Shown here one piece after another: positions 31,556 through 44,400 of a stretch of DNA of 64,000 nucleotides. A program made the position numbers and the translations under genes. The stretch lies in assembly GCA_047967505.1 (NCBI GenBank), contig CM106539.1, one strand, 5' to 3'. How positions within the stretch are numbered: position 1 is the first letter of the stretch; each line of letters starts with the position of its first letter. Under the pieces are notes generated by a model, which did no database searches, was not told the DNA's origin, and saw nothing but the letters and a program-made list of their open reading frames with translations. Source of the DNA: Dipteris shenzhenensis. Taxonomy: Eukaryota > Polypodiophyta > Polypodiopsida > Gleicheniales.

Positions 31556-34500
31556 CTACGGTTCAATCTCATCCTCAATGAGATCAACCCTTGCCAAACT
31601 ATGTACTTTAAAATCCAAACAAGTGTTTAGATCTATAAATACATTCAACCCACTACTACTTGTGCTACTCATGTGCTCATCGAAATCAGCATCACCAATG
31701 GTAGGCTCGTCCTCACGAGTAATGGCCTCAATATCTATATCTCCTATCTCATGATCATCCTCCTCTCTCGTATCACGGTCATCATCACCTCCATGGCCAT
31801 GATCATCCTCCATACGCTCCATATTAGTAAATGTACTATACACCACTTTGGAACGTGGCATAATAGGTATGACATGCCACCATCTATTATTATCCACCAT
31901 TGGTTGATAGACAACCTAAATTCAAACACAAATATAATCATGTTATTTTCCTTGCATCGAAGGTATCAAATATTTAAAAGTGAGTATTTTTATGTGTGTA
32001 CAATACCTGTTCACATTGTTGCGGTAGTATTAGTGTGTCCTTCTTTCTTTGCCAAAAATTTATGGAGTCAATAGTTACAAAGCCACTTGCATGGCATTTG
32101 ATTGTTGCATTAGGGCCTCTTTCCACTACATCCTTAAACCACTTTACATCCAACACATACACAAAGAAGCATTGAAAGTCAAGCTTAATAATATCTTGGA
32201 TTATGCCATAATAATCATCCATGGATCCATTGGCTCCCTCAAAGCTAGCAATGACGCTGCAATCTTGTGTGTTTCTCTTATCATCAATCCGTTGTGTTCG
32301 AAAATGCTTGCCCTCACACCATATAGCATTGAACATAGTGCACTACACCAAGACAAAATCAATTAAATCAGCAATCTAAATTATTGAAAGCTCCTAACTT
32401 ATGCATAACATTCTATATACTGACCTTGCTCATGCATCCCCTAGCATACTCCCATTCTTCCCTTGTGATATGCATCCCCTTGTCTTTCTCTGCTTTCTCC
32501 ATTTCGTCAAGTAGCCAATCCACATGAATATCCTTTGGAAGTGCTCTTAGATACTGCTCTTAGATACTGAGGGTATGGCACATGAGATCCGACGTGGTGT
32601 GTATGAAAGATGGCCCTTTCTTCTTGTCTTCTTGCCTTTGCATCCTCGTATCTTATCACCCATCTTTTAATCACATCACTATTAAGCATGCAATAGAGGT
32701 TGATATTATTAAGCAACTCTGTGTCTATTACTTTGTTGCATCCTTTCCCTTGAGGCACAATAGAGGTCATCCTTATGTCTTCATCATCTCTCCATTTCAT
32801 GGGAGAGAGCTATCCATATCAACAAGAAACTCAAAAATATATACAAGTGACTCTTGTACCAACCAACCCTCGGCCATGCTACCTTCGGGTCTTGCATTTT
32901 GTCTCATGAACCCTTCAAGGTCTTCATAAAGCGCTCGAGGAAGAACAACCATCATGCATGTATAGTACCACATATAGTAATCTCATCCCCCAAATGCACT
33001 ATGAGATGTAGTTGGCTTGTGAGAATAGAACGTGGAAGTGTCTCCTCCACTAAACAAACCGCTTCCAGTGACATAACTCGAGTATTCTCAAGTGTGGTGG
33101 GATCTATTTCCTTTGAGCTCACATACCTAGAAATGAAAAAGTACACAATATTAGCAATATGAACACCTTGGATGGAGCATTGATACGCATCACATTTTAT
33201 ATCATGTAAAGTACTTCACAAGCTCGCCCATCTTGTAAATACAATCCTTCATGTCCTTCGATGCACTACGAGAAATGCTAGTAGGTAGTATGAACTGAAC
33301 ACACAAGGATTGGTTGATTAGTTGCTTCTAATTCACTCACAAATTTGAAAGGAAAAAGATATTATGCACATAAAATACTTACTTGGAGCATCTTGTGCCA
33401 ATCATGAGATTTCAAGCCATATAATTGCTCTACACCTCTTTTCTTTCTCTTTGTAAAGGCCCCCTTCAAACACCTCATGCATCCAATGGGAGTACGAATT
33501 GTAGTAATAGCGCGCTTCACTGCCACCATCTCTAGCTTCGATAACCTCCATGGTACATGCCCATTAGGTCTCTCTTGTGGCCAAGCTTCATGCATCCTCC
33601 CTGTGGTACATAGATCCTCCCTTATGCCTGCAGAATCTCGTGTCCCATTCAAATGTTCCCAAAAGGTAGATGCCACATTCTTGAAGATATGCATGGGATC
33701 AAGCAGGTGATTGATCTTGAGGTGGGACCAATATGGTAAATGATAAAAGATGGAGTATCTAAACAAAAGCTGGTGTTAGCTGGCAATCTTTATTTCCAGC
33801 CAATATAGCATGTATAATAGTTACAAACCCTTACCGGTCAAGTGGTGGAGGAGTCATGGAACCATCCCAAATTCTCATCCAATCTCCCACAGTGAGTGAT
33901 TATGGGAGGACTTCATTCCAAGGGGCAACATATCTAGGATGATCAGGTGGGAGAAATCGATGGTGATTCTCATAGATGACCTTATTCAATGCGGCTACCC
34001 GTGAGGCAACAAGCAAAGGACCACAAACAGGACATTCATGGTAACCCGATGGGAGTGTCTGTGGGAGTTCTCCACTTGCCATTGGTTGATTGATGGGAGG
34101 AATGCCATGACATGAGCTCTGCAATGGATTTGCACTTGAACATATGTTGGATGCGAGGGATTATGGGAAAATGTCACAGAACCTTATGAGGCACATCCAA
34201 AGTTTTGAGATCTACTCTATATCTTGCCTCTCCACAAGTAGGACACTTTCTTACATCCTTATGTAGTCCACGAAACAAAATGCAATCGTTGACACATGCA
34301 TGGATGCACTTGTAATCTAATCCTCCAAGAGAGGTCACATGTTGCCTTGTCATATCTCTTGAGGTCCGTAATTTATTCTCCCTTGGAAGCATTTTACACA
34401 ATAGCCTGCATGTGAAGACCATCAATGAGGAAAAGCATTTGAGTGATTGACCCACTAGTATAATTCACCATGTTTGCAAAATAGACTTTAAAGCTTACTT

Positions 34501-35129
34501 GAGTAATGCATTTAAACTTGCATTGCTCCATCCATAGATGGTTTGCAAGTTAGTAACTCAAGGGAGGCACGTAGAACAGAGAATGTGCACCCGTCAAACA
34601 GTGGAGTCGATGCTGCAGTAAAAAGATCGTCCTACTCCATGCTATCATCCCTCCCTTCGGATTGATGGACATATAAATCCTGCACCATATCATCAAACAC
34701 CTCCTCCTCCACGGCTTCATGAGGTAATGGCGGAGGGCTACTATCACCATCACTCCATGCATCTGTAACAGTCCCTCCTAAAGATCCCACCTCATATCGC
34801 TGATGCTTCACCTCCTCACGACGAGCGTAGGGCAACATATGCAGGTGTGGCACTTCATCTTGTATCAAATTAAAACGGGATTATAACTCAAACATATGAA
34901 CATGCATAGGTATCTCAATCAACATTAACTCTTTAACACTTACCATGTTTACGGTCGCATCCCATTCTCCATACTTTGAGATGTGATTGAGTGTAATCCT
35001 GCATGCACGATACATGTTTCCTCGACATCGATCACACATACATTTGATTTTTTGCTCCAATCACATTTCGCGATGGTGGATACAGAGGGATTCATCCTCA
35101 CTAGAGCTACTTGTTGAAGATGAAGACAT
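31556..35129 (-). pseudogene. TNPD-type (tnp2) transposase, CACTA copy 2, core deleted
   Basis: In order on the minus strand: Ser-rich start (MSSSSTSSSSEDE, ATG at 35129) and Cys motif KCMCDRCRGNMYRAC; acidic region; YKCIHACVNDCILFRGLHKD with CPTCGEARYR (34330-34210), a signature of plant tnp2 transposases; LLDPMHIFKNVAST ... RTPIGCMRCL (33720-33370); DUF4218-like RYVSSKEIDPTTLEN ... ERFMKTLKGF (33130-32900); DUF4216-like YVLDVKWFKDVVERGP (32160-32100); and an acidic C-terminus ending at 31556. Compared with copy 4, about 480 bp that encode the tnp2 core are missing at 34063-34064. There is also a stop just before the Cys motif (REM, TGA). It cannot encode an active transposase. Confidence 0.85.
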
Positions 35130-35194
35130 CCTACAAATAAACAACCCAAAAAATTTACTCTTGTATCAAATATTTAATCTTAAAACTCTGTGGC

Positions 35195-35325
35195 ATGTCT
35201 AATACCGCATCTAAAACCGCATCTATTCTATGATGCACGTCTATAGGCGCATCTACATCATGTTGTAGACGTGCAATTAAATGTGCATTTAGATGCGTAT
35301 ATAGATGCACTTATAGACACGATTT
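35195..35325. repeat. GCGTCTA motif array between TNPD and TNPA, CACTA copy 2
   Basis: Repeated GCATCTA/TAGATGC motifs in the inter-gene region upstream of both divergent genes. The same placement is seen in copy 4 (45590-45730). Confidence 0.8.
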
Positions 35326-35739
35326 TCAAACCTACTTTTAGTGCGCCTGCTTTTCTTCACATACTTTTAGAATCGCATGGCTTACTTTGCTATTAACAAA
35401 CATAGTTCTGAGCATCCACACTTATCTCCAAGCACCCACACTTATCTCCAAGCTTACATAATCATCTCGAAGCATAGAAGAGAAGAGGATGAACAAGGAA
35501 GGGAAGAAAGAGAAGCAAAGGGTGAACAAGGAAGAGAAGAAAGAGAAGCAGTTTTGAAGAAGAACAAGAAGCTTCCATACCTCTATCCAAGGTAAGTCTC
35601 TTTACGGTTGATCTTCTTTGAAAGTTGCTCTCTTTGGATTCATCCTTTTTTGTATCCAAGAAACGAATGTTTTTGGTACTAATGTTGTGCTTTTGTGTCG
35701 GGCGCATGTCCTTTTCGAGTTTTTAGAATAGTCCGTCTG

Positions 35740-35870
35740 TCGGAGTGCATCTATAGATGCATCTGAGAGCGTGTCTAAGAGTGCGTCTATAGACACGTCT
35801 ACTCTATTTTTGGAAACAAATAGTCGCGTCTATAGATGCACTGTTATATGCAAAGATAGACGCGCTTTGT
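35740..35870. repeat. GCGTCTA motif array in TNPA intron 1, CACTA copy 2
   Basis: Motif cluster between the leader donor (CCAAGGTAAGTC at about 35587) and the acceptor before TNPA exon 1, as in copies 1 and 4. Confidence 0.8.
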
Positions 35871-35964
35871 TATTTTTCCCTAGCCTGGTCTTCCCTTCCC
35901 TTCCCTTCCCTTTCCTTTCCATTCTCTTTCCTCTTCCCTTTCCCTTTCCACTTCCACTTCCAAG

Positions 35965-36100
35965 AAAAGGATTGCATATTGAATGATGGAAATAAGTGAT
36001 TGCATGAATGAAGAAAGGGATTGCATGAATGATGGAAAGGGATTGCATGATTGAAGAAGGGGATTGCATGAATGATGGAAAGGGATTTCAAGCATGATTG
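35965..36100. repeat. ~30-bp minisatellite GGGATTGCATGAATGATGGAAA
   Basis: Four to five imperfect units of AAAGGGATTGCATGAATGA(T/A)GG inside TNPA intron 1 of CACTA copy 2. Absent from copies 1 and 4. Confidence 0.85.
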
Positions 36101-36114
36101 AAAAAAGGGACTAC

Positions 36115-36600
36115 ACTCTATATTTTCCTCTCTTTTTCCTTCTCTCTTTTATCCTCTCTTCCTTCTCTTTTCATTTCTCTTTTTCTCTCTTATCTCCTCT
36201 TTTTTTTTCTCTTTTTTTCTCCTCTCTTTTCCTCTATTTTCCTCTCTTTTCTTCTCTCTTTTATCCTCTCTTTCCTTCTCTTTTTGTGGTAATTTTTCTC
36301 TCTTATCTCCTCTCTTTTCCTCTCTTTTTTTCTCCTCTCTTTTCCTCTCTTTTTCTCTCCTTTCTCCTCTCTTTTATCCCCAATTTTTCTCTCTTTTTCT
36401 CCTCTCTTTTCCTCTACTTTCTCCTCTCTTTCATCCCCACTTTTGCTCTCTTTTTCTCCTCTCTTTTCCTCTCCTTTCTCCTCTCTTTTATCCCCACTTT
36501 TCCTCTCTTTTCTACTCTCTTTCCTTCTCTCTTTTTCTCTCTTTTTCTCTTCTTTTTCTCTTCTTTTTCTCTTCTTAGCTCATCAGTAATCTTCTTTTTT
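36115..36600. repeat. polypyrimidine tract (~490 bp)
   Basis: Nearly pure C/T on the plus strand (CTCTCTTTTCCTCTCTTTTTCTCC-like units), interrupted by a few purine-containing patches such as TTTTATCCCC. It directly precedes the TNPA exon-1 acceptor and is an expansion of the short pyrimidine stretch present in copies 1 and 4. ORFs over it are composition artefacts. Confidence 0.9.
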
Positions 36601-36618
36601 TCTTTTTTCCAGTTCATC

Positions 36619-37528
36619 ATGTGGCCAGGAAGCTCTTCAGGCTCACCTAATCTTTGAGAGACCATCTTTTGGGAGTTATATAACCTTTTGGGGCACCCTC
36701 CCAGTCCTGGGGAGTTATATGGCTACATGACCGGTACTCTAAACACCCCCCAAGAGTTGGCACTACAGACTCCAAACCACCCCAACCCCACACCAACTGA
36801 GATTACCCTAGCGGAGTCAACACAGCCCAGCCGGCTACACAACCGAGCCCCTTCCCCCATGCCGTCCTATGCCCCTTCCCCCATGCCGTCAGGAGGCTCT
36901 TCTACATCGCAAAGCTGTCGGCGTACTCTCGTGTAGTCGAGACTCAAATCTCTAGCTATGAGTGGTCCATGTAGTCCTGTACAGTCGAGAGTTGCTTCTC
37001 TAGCTATGAGTGGCCAGCATACTAGCTCGACATGACACAATAGTAGGTGTAGTAGCAGGGAGAGCGATGGGGGATGCATGGCCCAGTGCTTTGGGAGGGG
37101 TGGTGGTGGGGACGAGGATGATTTAGATGATTTAGACATGCCTCTGGGTGATGGTACGATCTACTCTGACATCACTTAGACAGGAGGCATCTTGATGGAT
37201 ATTGCATAGGGGAAGGACATCATGGCCTTCATGCACTCTATAATTGCTAACAATTACAGAGATTGCTTTATTCACTACAAAGACCATCCAAAGAGGTTGG
37301 CTGATGAGACCCTCGCTACTATTCGCTCTAGGTATCCTAACCCCCCCAATGTTTAGTTCACAGATAAATGGGCCAAGTCAAAGATTGTTACGATACTTAG
37401 CAATAAAAGATCTTCGCTTAAGAGGCAGGAACTAGCGGAGCTTGCCAAGGCTTGAGGGAGGTCAACCACCAAGGGGCCCACCCCACACCACTCACAAGTG
37501 TGAGTGGAAGAAAGCAATGAACTCAGCG
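36619..37528 (+). pseudogene. TNPA-type protein, CACTA copy 2, truncated
   Basis: Exon 1 starts MWPGSSSGSPNL and then meets a TGA (36656). The Pro/Ser-rich part, GDGTIYSDIT core and KSKIVTILSNKRSSLKRQEL region follow with additional stops (TAG at 36934, TAG near 37178, TAG near 37355) and a frameshift near 37445. Homology ends at about 37528, so exons 2 and 3 are missing. Confidence 0.8.
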
Positions 37529-39000
37529 AGTAGTTCATCAAGAAACTCAAAGATAGGAATGTTTGTTGTTGCAAAACACACATAGGCTTTGACCTAGCCC
37601 GGCAAGAATGACTTGAGATCTGGTCATGTTTGAGCATTGCTCCATGGGGATTGTTTCCCATGCCTCGTTGATGAATGTGTAGTTTGTAGGCCCACGGATT
37701 TGTGGGGGAATTAAAATGGGCGTTTTTTGACCCTCCCAAGAGCGTTTTAATCTGCCCCCACCACGATTTTTAACCGAAACCAGCTATAGCCTGTTACTGC
37801 ATAATAAAGCCACACTACCATGCGATATCATTGCTATTATATCATCTGGTGTTAATGCATACCGCACAGGTATTTTATACACCGCACGCTCCCATACTAT
37901 ACCGCACGAGGTTGTGGTATATACCGCATGGTAATAGAAACATACCGCATAGTGCATTTTCTTATATATGTTGTGCCGACCTCGTACTATTCACATTGTC
38001 GAGAATCTGGCTTTGCTGGAGTCTCGATAAAAACAAAGAAGGACAAGAAAGAAAGGATTAAGAAAGCTTCCAAAATACTTTGTGAGTTTTCATATCCTTT
38101 TAAAAAGTGTGCAGTGTCGGTGGTGGGCTCACTTAGGTTAGCTGATATCCACCCACACTTGGATGCAAAATGGATAAATGTGTAGCTTAAATTTGATAGG
38201 TTACGATTGTTGATTTAAAAGTTCATTTTTTCAAGAATTTTTTCATGTAAATATATTTAAAGTTTTTTCCACAAAAAGAAAAGGAGAAAAGATTATTTTT
38301 CGTTTATTTTTCCAAATTTGATTTCATGTAAATAAATTTAAATTTTTTTTCACAAAAAGAAAAGGAGAAAAGTTTCTTTTTTGTAGACATTAGCTTTTAA
38401 AATGTAGTACAATAACACACTTTTAATAGTTAAGTAGCTATATATTTAGATCTCAAAAAACTAGTAAAAAATATATGACAATAATTGGAAATATCTATGT
38501 GCCAGTGGGGACTTGTAACCACTCGCATATGGGTATGAAATACCTTGTAACCACTCGCATATGGGTATGAAATACCTTTGAACCATGTGCTAGTGGGTGA
38601 TCCACATATGCCGATTGGTAACCACTCGCACATGGAAAATGTTATATTATAGTTTATATCTACTTATTAGTTATAAGAAAATACTTGGCTTTCGTCAGTT
38701 GTGGCTTGCATTTGCCAGCCGATAACAACTTGATGAAAGTATAGCTGGTTGTGTAGCTCGCAATTGCCAGCTTGTATCAACCCACACATTATACAATAGA
38801 TATCATTGCAGACTAAGTTTGCTTGTAAGAGGAATGAGAGAAAAGTCCTACATTATCTCAGAACAATTAGTTGATATTATATACGTATGAAATGGATGTC
38901 TAGACTTACATTAGTAGACTTACGTTATATATTTTCCAACCTAAGTAGTATCCTTGACTTTGTAGTTTCAAACAAAAAAATTTGTTAAGTGCAAATGTAG
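37529..39000. other. unassigned AT-rich region with short repeat clusters
   Basis: 37855-37955 has six copies of ATACCGCA(C/T) or CACCGCAC, which looks like a subterminal repeat of some DNA transposon, but no terminus was identified. 38515-38635 repeats GTAACCACTCGCATATGGG(T) three times. A reading frame at 37928-38185 contains KTKKDKKERIKKASK and has no domain I recognise. 38200-38450 is very AT-rich with a duplicated CACAAAAAGAAAAGGAGAAAA phrase. Confidence 0.5.
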
Positions 39001-39002
39001 AT

Positions 39003-40135
39003 ATTGCTATCTACTGCACTAGTGTGTGTGAAATACCGACATTCGCATACAAAGCATGATGATGTGAATGATCATAGTGCAGATAGATGCTTACTTAAGA
39101 AAGAGCAGGACATGGGAAAAGGCGACTTCCCATCCCACGCTTTCTACAAGCAGATTACCACGTCTATAACCATCCATTTATGTCGAGAGGGGGCAAGACG
39201 ATTGGATGGTTGCTCTCTCCTGAGGTCTAGCAAACTTACATTTGTTATCGATGACATGTTAGTGACATTTTCTTGAGTTGCAGAAAACATATTAATAATT
39301 GAGATGTTTTTTCTCTTTTACATGTACAGCAATCATGGCGGACAGAGAAGTTAGGATAGGCCAATGTCAACCACCATTGAACCAATCTCAAGGAGAAGGC
39401 CAAAGTGTTTCAAAGCCACAGATTTTGTTACAATGCTAGGGCGAAAAAAGTGGAAGTGTAACTTTTGCAACCAAGTCTTTATAGGATCGGCCATGAGGAT
39501 AAGAAAACATTTGACTTGCGAATGAAAATAAATTGATAAGAAAATATGATGGACCAAATGTCAAATCAGTTGCTGGCATCCTGCAAGGCATTAACAATGC
39601 ATCGAGTTGAATCACTTATGTATTATTTGAATGTGTAAATGAGTGAACATTTACTACGTGCAACTATTGTGATGAAGTTTGAGAATGATTTTCATCATGG
39701 ATGTTCTCAATCGATCAATTGCTAGTTCCTTGTGTATTTATTTGAGTCTTGATGTTGTAGATTGAACTAATGCATTTAGATTCTTGAATAAATGTGTTGA
39801 AGAATTAAGATTTTGATGGTGGTGAGAGAAAGAAACTCACAAGCCACCGTGTGCATGTAAGCAATGCTAGCTACTGCACTAGTGTGTGTGAAATACCAAC
39901 TTTTGTATATAGAGCATGATGTTACGAATGATCATAGTGCAGATAGATGCTTACTTGAGAAGGAGCGAGATGTGGGAAAAGGAATTATGCCATCCCACGC
40001 CTAGGTCCACGCCTAGGTCCCTAGGAAGATTACCACATCTATAACCATCCAATTATGTCGAGAGGGGGCAAGATGATTGGATGGTTGCTCCGTCTTGAGG
40101 TCTGGTGCACTTACTGAACGTTGGCAGAATAAGAA
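39003..40135. repeat. diverged direct duplication of the hAT 5' region
   Basis: 39010-39235 and 39868-40105 share GCACTAGTGTGTGTGAAATACC, GATCATAGTGCAGATAGATGC and ATTATGTCGAGAGGGGGCAAGA-like blocks (each slightly changed). Each copy is followed by a BED-like segment, implying duplication of about 860 bp at the transposon's 5' end. Confidence 0.75.
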
Positions 40136-40930
40136 TTAGAGAAATGATTTCTCAATGCAACACATATTCGAGAATTATAAGTTTGAGATTAAAGAAATAT
40201 TTTTATACATGACAATTTACAATTTCACATTATTGATCCATTGAAATGTGCATACAGAGTCCATGAGCATGGCTCTAGACAAGTGAGGCCGAAACCCTAC
40301 AAAAGCCTGAGACTATGTTACGCTCAGAACTGCCACAAGTGGAGATGTAATATCTACCATGAAGAGTACACAAGTTCACGAACTCGTATGCACAAACATT
40401 TCTTAGGTAACCCTCAAAGACAAATTGGAAAGTATAAGGGTCCAGGAGTGGAAAGGGTGATTGCCATCTTGGGTGGTCATACAATTGGCACTGCAGACAC
40501 AATTGTGGATGAAATAGTTGCACGTCATCAGTCTCAACTTATAATTGAAGAAAGAACCATGGGTCTTGAAACCCCAAGCGAGCAATTGGCGACTCTGGAA
40601 AGTTGTTTGCAAAGTGCAACTGCTCATAGTAGTGGTGCTTGATCCCTTGCACAATCAGCAAGCTACTTGAATGTGCAGATGGAAAGAGGACAATGCAATA
40701 ATCATGGGCCTCGTTCGAATGCCCATGCACATGTGCTGCAACAATCTCTCGAAGCTTCCTTCAAAGCACAACATATTGAGAAAGCGTAACAAGATGTGTT
40801 TAAAGCTATATGTCGCACGGGATCTCCGGCCTTGAGCATGGTGCAAAGCCCACATTGGAAAAAAGCCATGGCCTCTGTCGCTAAAGCTAGCCCAGGTTTT
40901 ACAATCCCTAGTTACAATGATGTTTGTAAC
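39335..40930 (+). pseudogene. hAT transposase N-terminal part (BED finger-like), interrupted
   Basis: A first BED-like piece, WKCNFCNQVFIGSAMRIRKHLTCE, lies at about 39450-39525. A second begins at 40241 and reads KWRCNIYHEEYTSSRTRMHKHFLG (near 40340-40410), with one expected Cys replaced by Tyr. Linker sequence (VERVIAILGGHTIG ... ATLESCLQSATAHSSGA) runs to a TGA at 40640. After this the frame continues to a segment reading SMVQSPHWKKAMASVAKAS and PGFTIPSYNDVCN, typical of the region just before DUF659, and is cut at 40930 by the CACTA insertion. Stops at 40640 and near 40788 make it non-functional. Confidence 0.75.
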
Positions 40931-40959
40931 CACGACAACACAAAGTAACTATAGACATG

Positions 40960-41295
40960 CTTGGTAGATGCGCAAAATAGCGAGCGCATCTATAGGCATT
41001 GCTAAAGTAGAGGAATTACGGGTGCGTCTAAAAGCGCATCTAACAACTCGTCTATTTGCGCGTTTAAATAGCACGTCTATTTGTGCGTTTAAACTGAGGA
41101 AATACGGGCCCATCTAACATTGCGTTTATCAGCGCGTCTATTTGCACATGTATTAACACATCTATTTGCGCTTCTAAACTGAGAAAATATTGGCCCGTCT
41201 AACGTAGCATTTATTAGCGCGTCTATTTGCGCATGTATTAGCGCATTTATTTGTGCGTTTACACTGGGAATCAGACGCGTATATAGATGCAAACC
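40960..41295. repeat. left subterminal array, CACTA copy 4
   Basis: About twenty motifs such as GCGTCTATTTGCGC and GCATCTATAGGC in both orientations between the terminus and the TNPD 3' end. Confidence 0.88.
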
Positions 41296-41479
41296 AGAGA
41301 ATACAGAAAGTGAGATTTTGGTGTACATCATTGCTTTCCAAACATTGCCCATGATTACCAAAGCACATAATTTTAACAAAAACATCAATGCTTTTTTGCA
41401 AGCCCACATATACAAGAATTAAGTGAGGTGAGGAGAATGAGACAATATGTAAAATAGTTTTGCCAATATCAATGATGGG

Positions 41480-44400
41480 CTATGGTTCAATCTCATCCTC
41501 AATGAGATCAACCCTTGCCAAACTATCTACTTCAAAATCCAAACAAGTGTTTAGATCTACAAATACATTCAACCCACTACTACTTGTGCTACTCATGTGC
41601 TCATCGAAATCAGCATCACCAATGGTAGGCTCGTCCTCATGGGTAATGGCCTCAATATCTGTATCTCCTATCTCATGATCATCCTCCTCTCTCGTATCAC
41701 GGTCATCATCACGTCCATGGCCATGATCATCGTCCACACACTCCATATTAGTAAATGTACTATACATTACTTTGGAACGTGGCATAATAGGTATGACATG
41801 CCACCATTGGGTATTAGTCACGATTGGTTGATAGACAACCTAATTCAAACACAAATACAATCATGTTATTTTTCTTGCATCAAATATTTAAAAGCGAGTA
41901 TTTTTATATGTGTGCACAATACCTGTTCACATTGTTGCAGTAGTACTAGTGTGTCCTTCCTACTTTGCCAAAACTTTGTGGAGTTGATAGTTACAAAGCC
42001 ACTTGCATGGCGTTTGATTGTTGCATTAGGGCCTCTTTCCATCACGTCCTTAAACCACTTTACATCCAAAACATACAGAAAGAAGCATCGAAAGTCAAGC
42101 ATAATAATATCTTGGATTATGCCATAATAATCATCCATGGCTCCATTGGCTTCCTCAAAGCTAGCAATGATGCCACAATCTTGTGTGTTTCTCTTATCAT
42201 CAATACGTTGTGTTTGAGAATGCTTGCCCTCACACCATATAGCATTGAACATAGTGCACTACACCAAGAAAAAATAAGCAATCTAAATTATTGAAAGCTC
42301 TTAACTTATGCATAACATTCTATATACCGACCTTGCTCATGGATCCCCTAGCATACTCCCATTCTTCCATCGTGATATGCATCCCCTCATCTTTCTCTGC
42401 TTTCTCCATTTCATCAAGTAGCCAATCCACATGAATATCCTTTGGAAGTGCTCTTAGATACTGAGGGTATGGCACATGAGATCTGTGGTGTGTATGAAAG
42501 AGGGCCCTTTCTTCTTGTGTTCTTGCCTTTGCATCCTCGTATCTTGTCACCCATCTTTTCATCACATCACTATTAAGCATGCAAAAGAGGTTGATACTAT
42601 TATGCAACTCCATGTCTATTACTTTGTTGCGTCCTTTCCCTTGAGGCACAATAGAGGTCATCCTTAGGTCTTCATCATCTCTCCATAGTCGTGGGAGAAA
42701 GCTATCCACATCAACAAGAAACTCAAAAATATATACAAGTGGCTCTTGTACCAACCAACCCTCGGCCATGCTACCTTTGGGTCTTGCATTTTGCCTCACG
42801 AAGCCCTTCAAGGTCTTCATGAAGCGCTCGAGGAAGAACAACCATCGTGCATGTATCGTACCACATATAGCAATCTCATTCACCAAATGCACTAGAAGAT
42901 GTAGTTGGCTTGTGAGAATAGAACGTGGAAATATGTCCTCCACTAAACAAACCACCTTCACTAACATAACTCGAGCATTCTCAAGCGTGGTGGGACCTAT
43001 TTCCTTTGAGCTCACATACCTAGAAATGAAAAAGTACAGCATATTAGCAATATGCATTCAAACTTGCATGGAGCGTTGATACGCATCATATTTGGTATCA
43101 TGTAAAGTACCTCACAAGCTCGCCCATCTTGTAAATACAATCTTTCACATCCTTAAATGCACTACGTGAAATGCTAGTAGGTAGTATGAACTGAACCTGC
43201 GAGGAGGTGGTTGATTAGTTGCTTATAATTATTCACTCACAAATTTGAAAGAAAAAAGATATTATGCACATAAAATACTTACTTGGAGCAGCTTGTGCCA
43301 ATCATGAGATTTCAAGCCATATAATTGCTCTACACCTCTTTTCTTGCTCTTTGTAAAGGCTCCCTTCAAACACCTCATGCATCCAGTGGGAGTACGAATT
43401 GTAGTAATAGCGTGGTTCACTGTCGCCATCTCTAGCTTTGATAACATCCACGGTGCATGAGGTAAAAAAACATGCCCATTTGGTCTCTCTTGTGGCCAAG
43501 CTTCACGCATCCTCCCTGTGGTATGTAGATCCTCCCTTATGCCTGCGGATTCTTGTGTCCCATTCAAATGCTCCCAAATGGTAGATGCCACATTCTTGAA
43601 GATATGCATGGGATCAAGCAGGTGATTGATCTTGAGGTGAGACCAATATGGTAAATGATAAAAGATGGAGTATCTAAATAAAATAAAGTGTTAGCGGGTA
43701 ATCTTTATTTCTAGCCAATATAGCACACAATAGTTACAAACCCTTACCGGCTCGTGCCAAGTGGTGGAGGAGTCGTGGAACCATCCCAAATTCTCATCCA
43801 ATCTCCCACGGTGAGTGATTGTGGGAGGACTTCATTCCAAGGGGAAACATATCTAGGATGATCAGGTGGGAGAAATCGATGGTGATTCTCATAGATGACC
43901 TTATTCAATGCGTCTGCCCATGAGGCAACTAGTGAAGGACCACAAACAGGACATGCATGGTAACCCGATGTAGTGAGACCTGAACAATAGATGCAATTAA
44001 GAGTTGAAGGTGGGTTTAGGATGCCACATTCTTTGCCTATTCATAATTAGAAGTGCAATGCTTACCTGAACACTCGCCATAGCCTAGGAAGTCATGCATC
44101 ATCCACATCAAGACTGCTTTGCAGTTGAAGTCTCGTGACGAGGGAGGCCTACTCACATCATGCACCTCGATACTTGTCCAAAGTATCTCTAGCTCGTCAA
44201 TCAAAGGCTCCAAATAAACATTAGGGTTTTTGACTTTATGTTTCCCTAGAATTAGAAGGGACAGCATAAATTCTCCTTTCTTAATAGCCATAGAAGGTGG
44301 AAGATTATAATTCACCAATATCACTGGCCATACATTGTAAGACGTGCTTTTGAGACCAAATGGGTTCACACCATCCATACCCAATCCAAGTCTCAAGTTC

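Larger units (their letters stand above)
31117..37528 (+). mobile_element. CACTA family 1, copy 2: right end truncated
   Basis: Starts at 31117 with CACAACAACACAAGACAAC, then a subterminal array (31135-31340), antisense TNPD (35129-31556), the inter-gene array (35200-35320), the TNPA intron array (35740-35870) and TNPA exon 1 (from 36619). Similarity to copy 4 ends at about 37528, inside TNPA exon 1, so the right end is lost. It abuts copy 3 at its left end, suggesting insertion of one copy into another followed by deletion. Confidence 0.85.

Noticed and set aside
36094-36657. 187-codon ORF rich in Phe, Leu and Ser that resembles a membrane protein
   Set aside because: It is the polypyrimidine tract read in frame; the end of it runs into the TNPA exon start.
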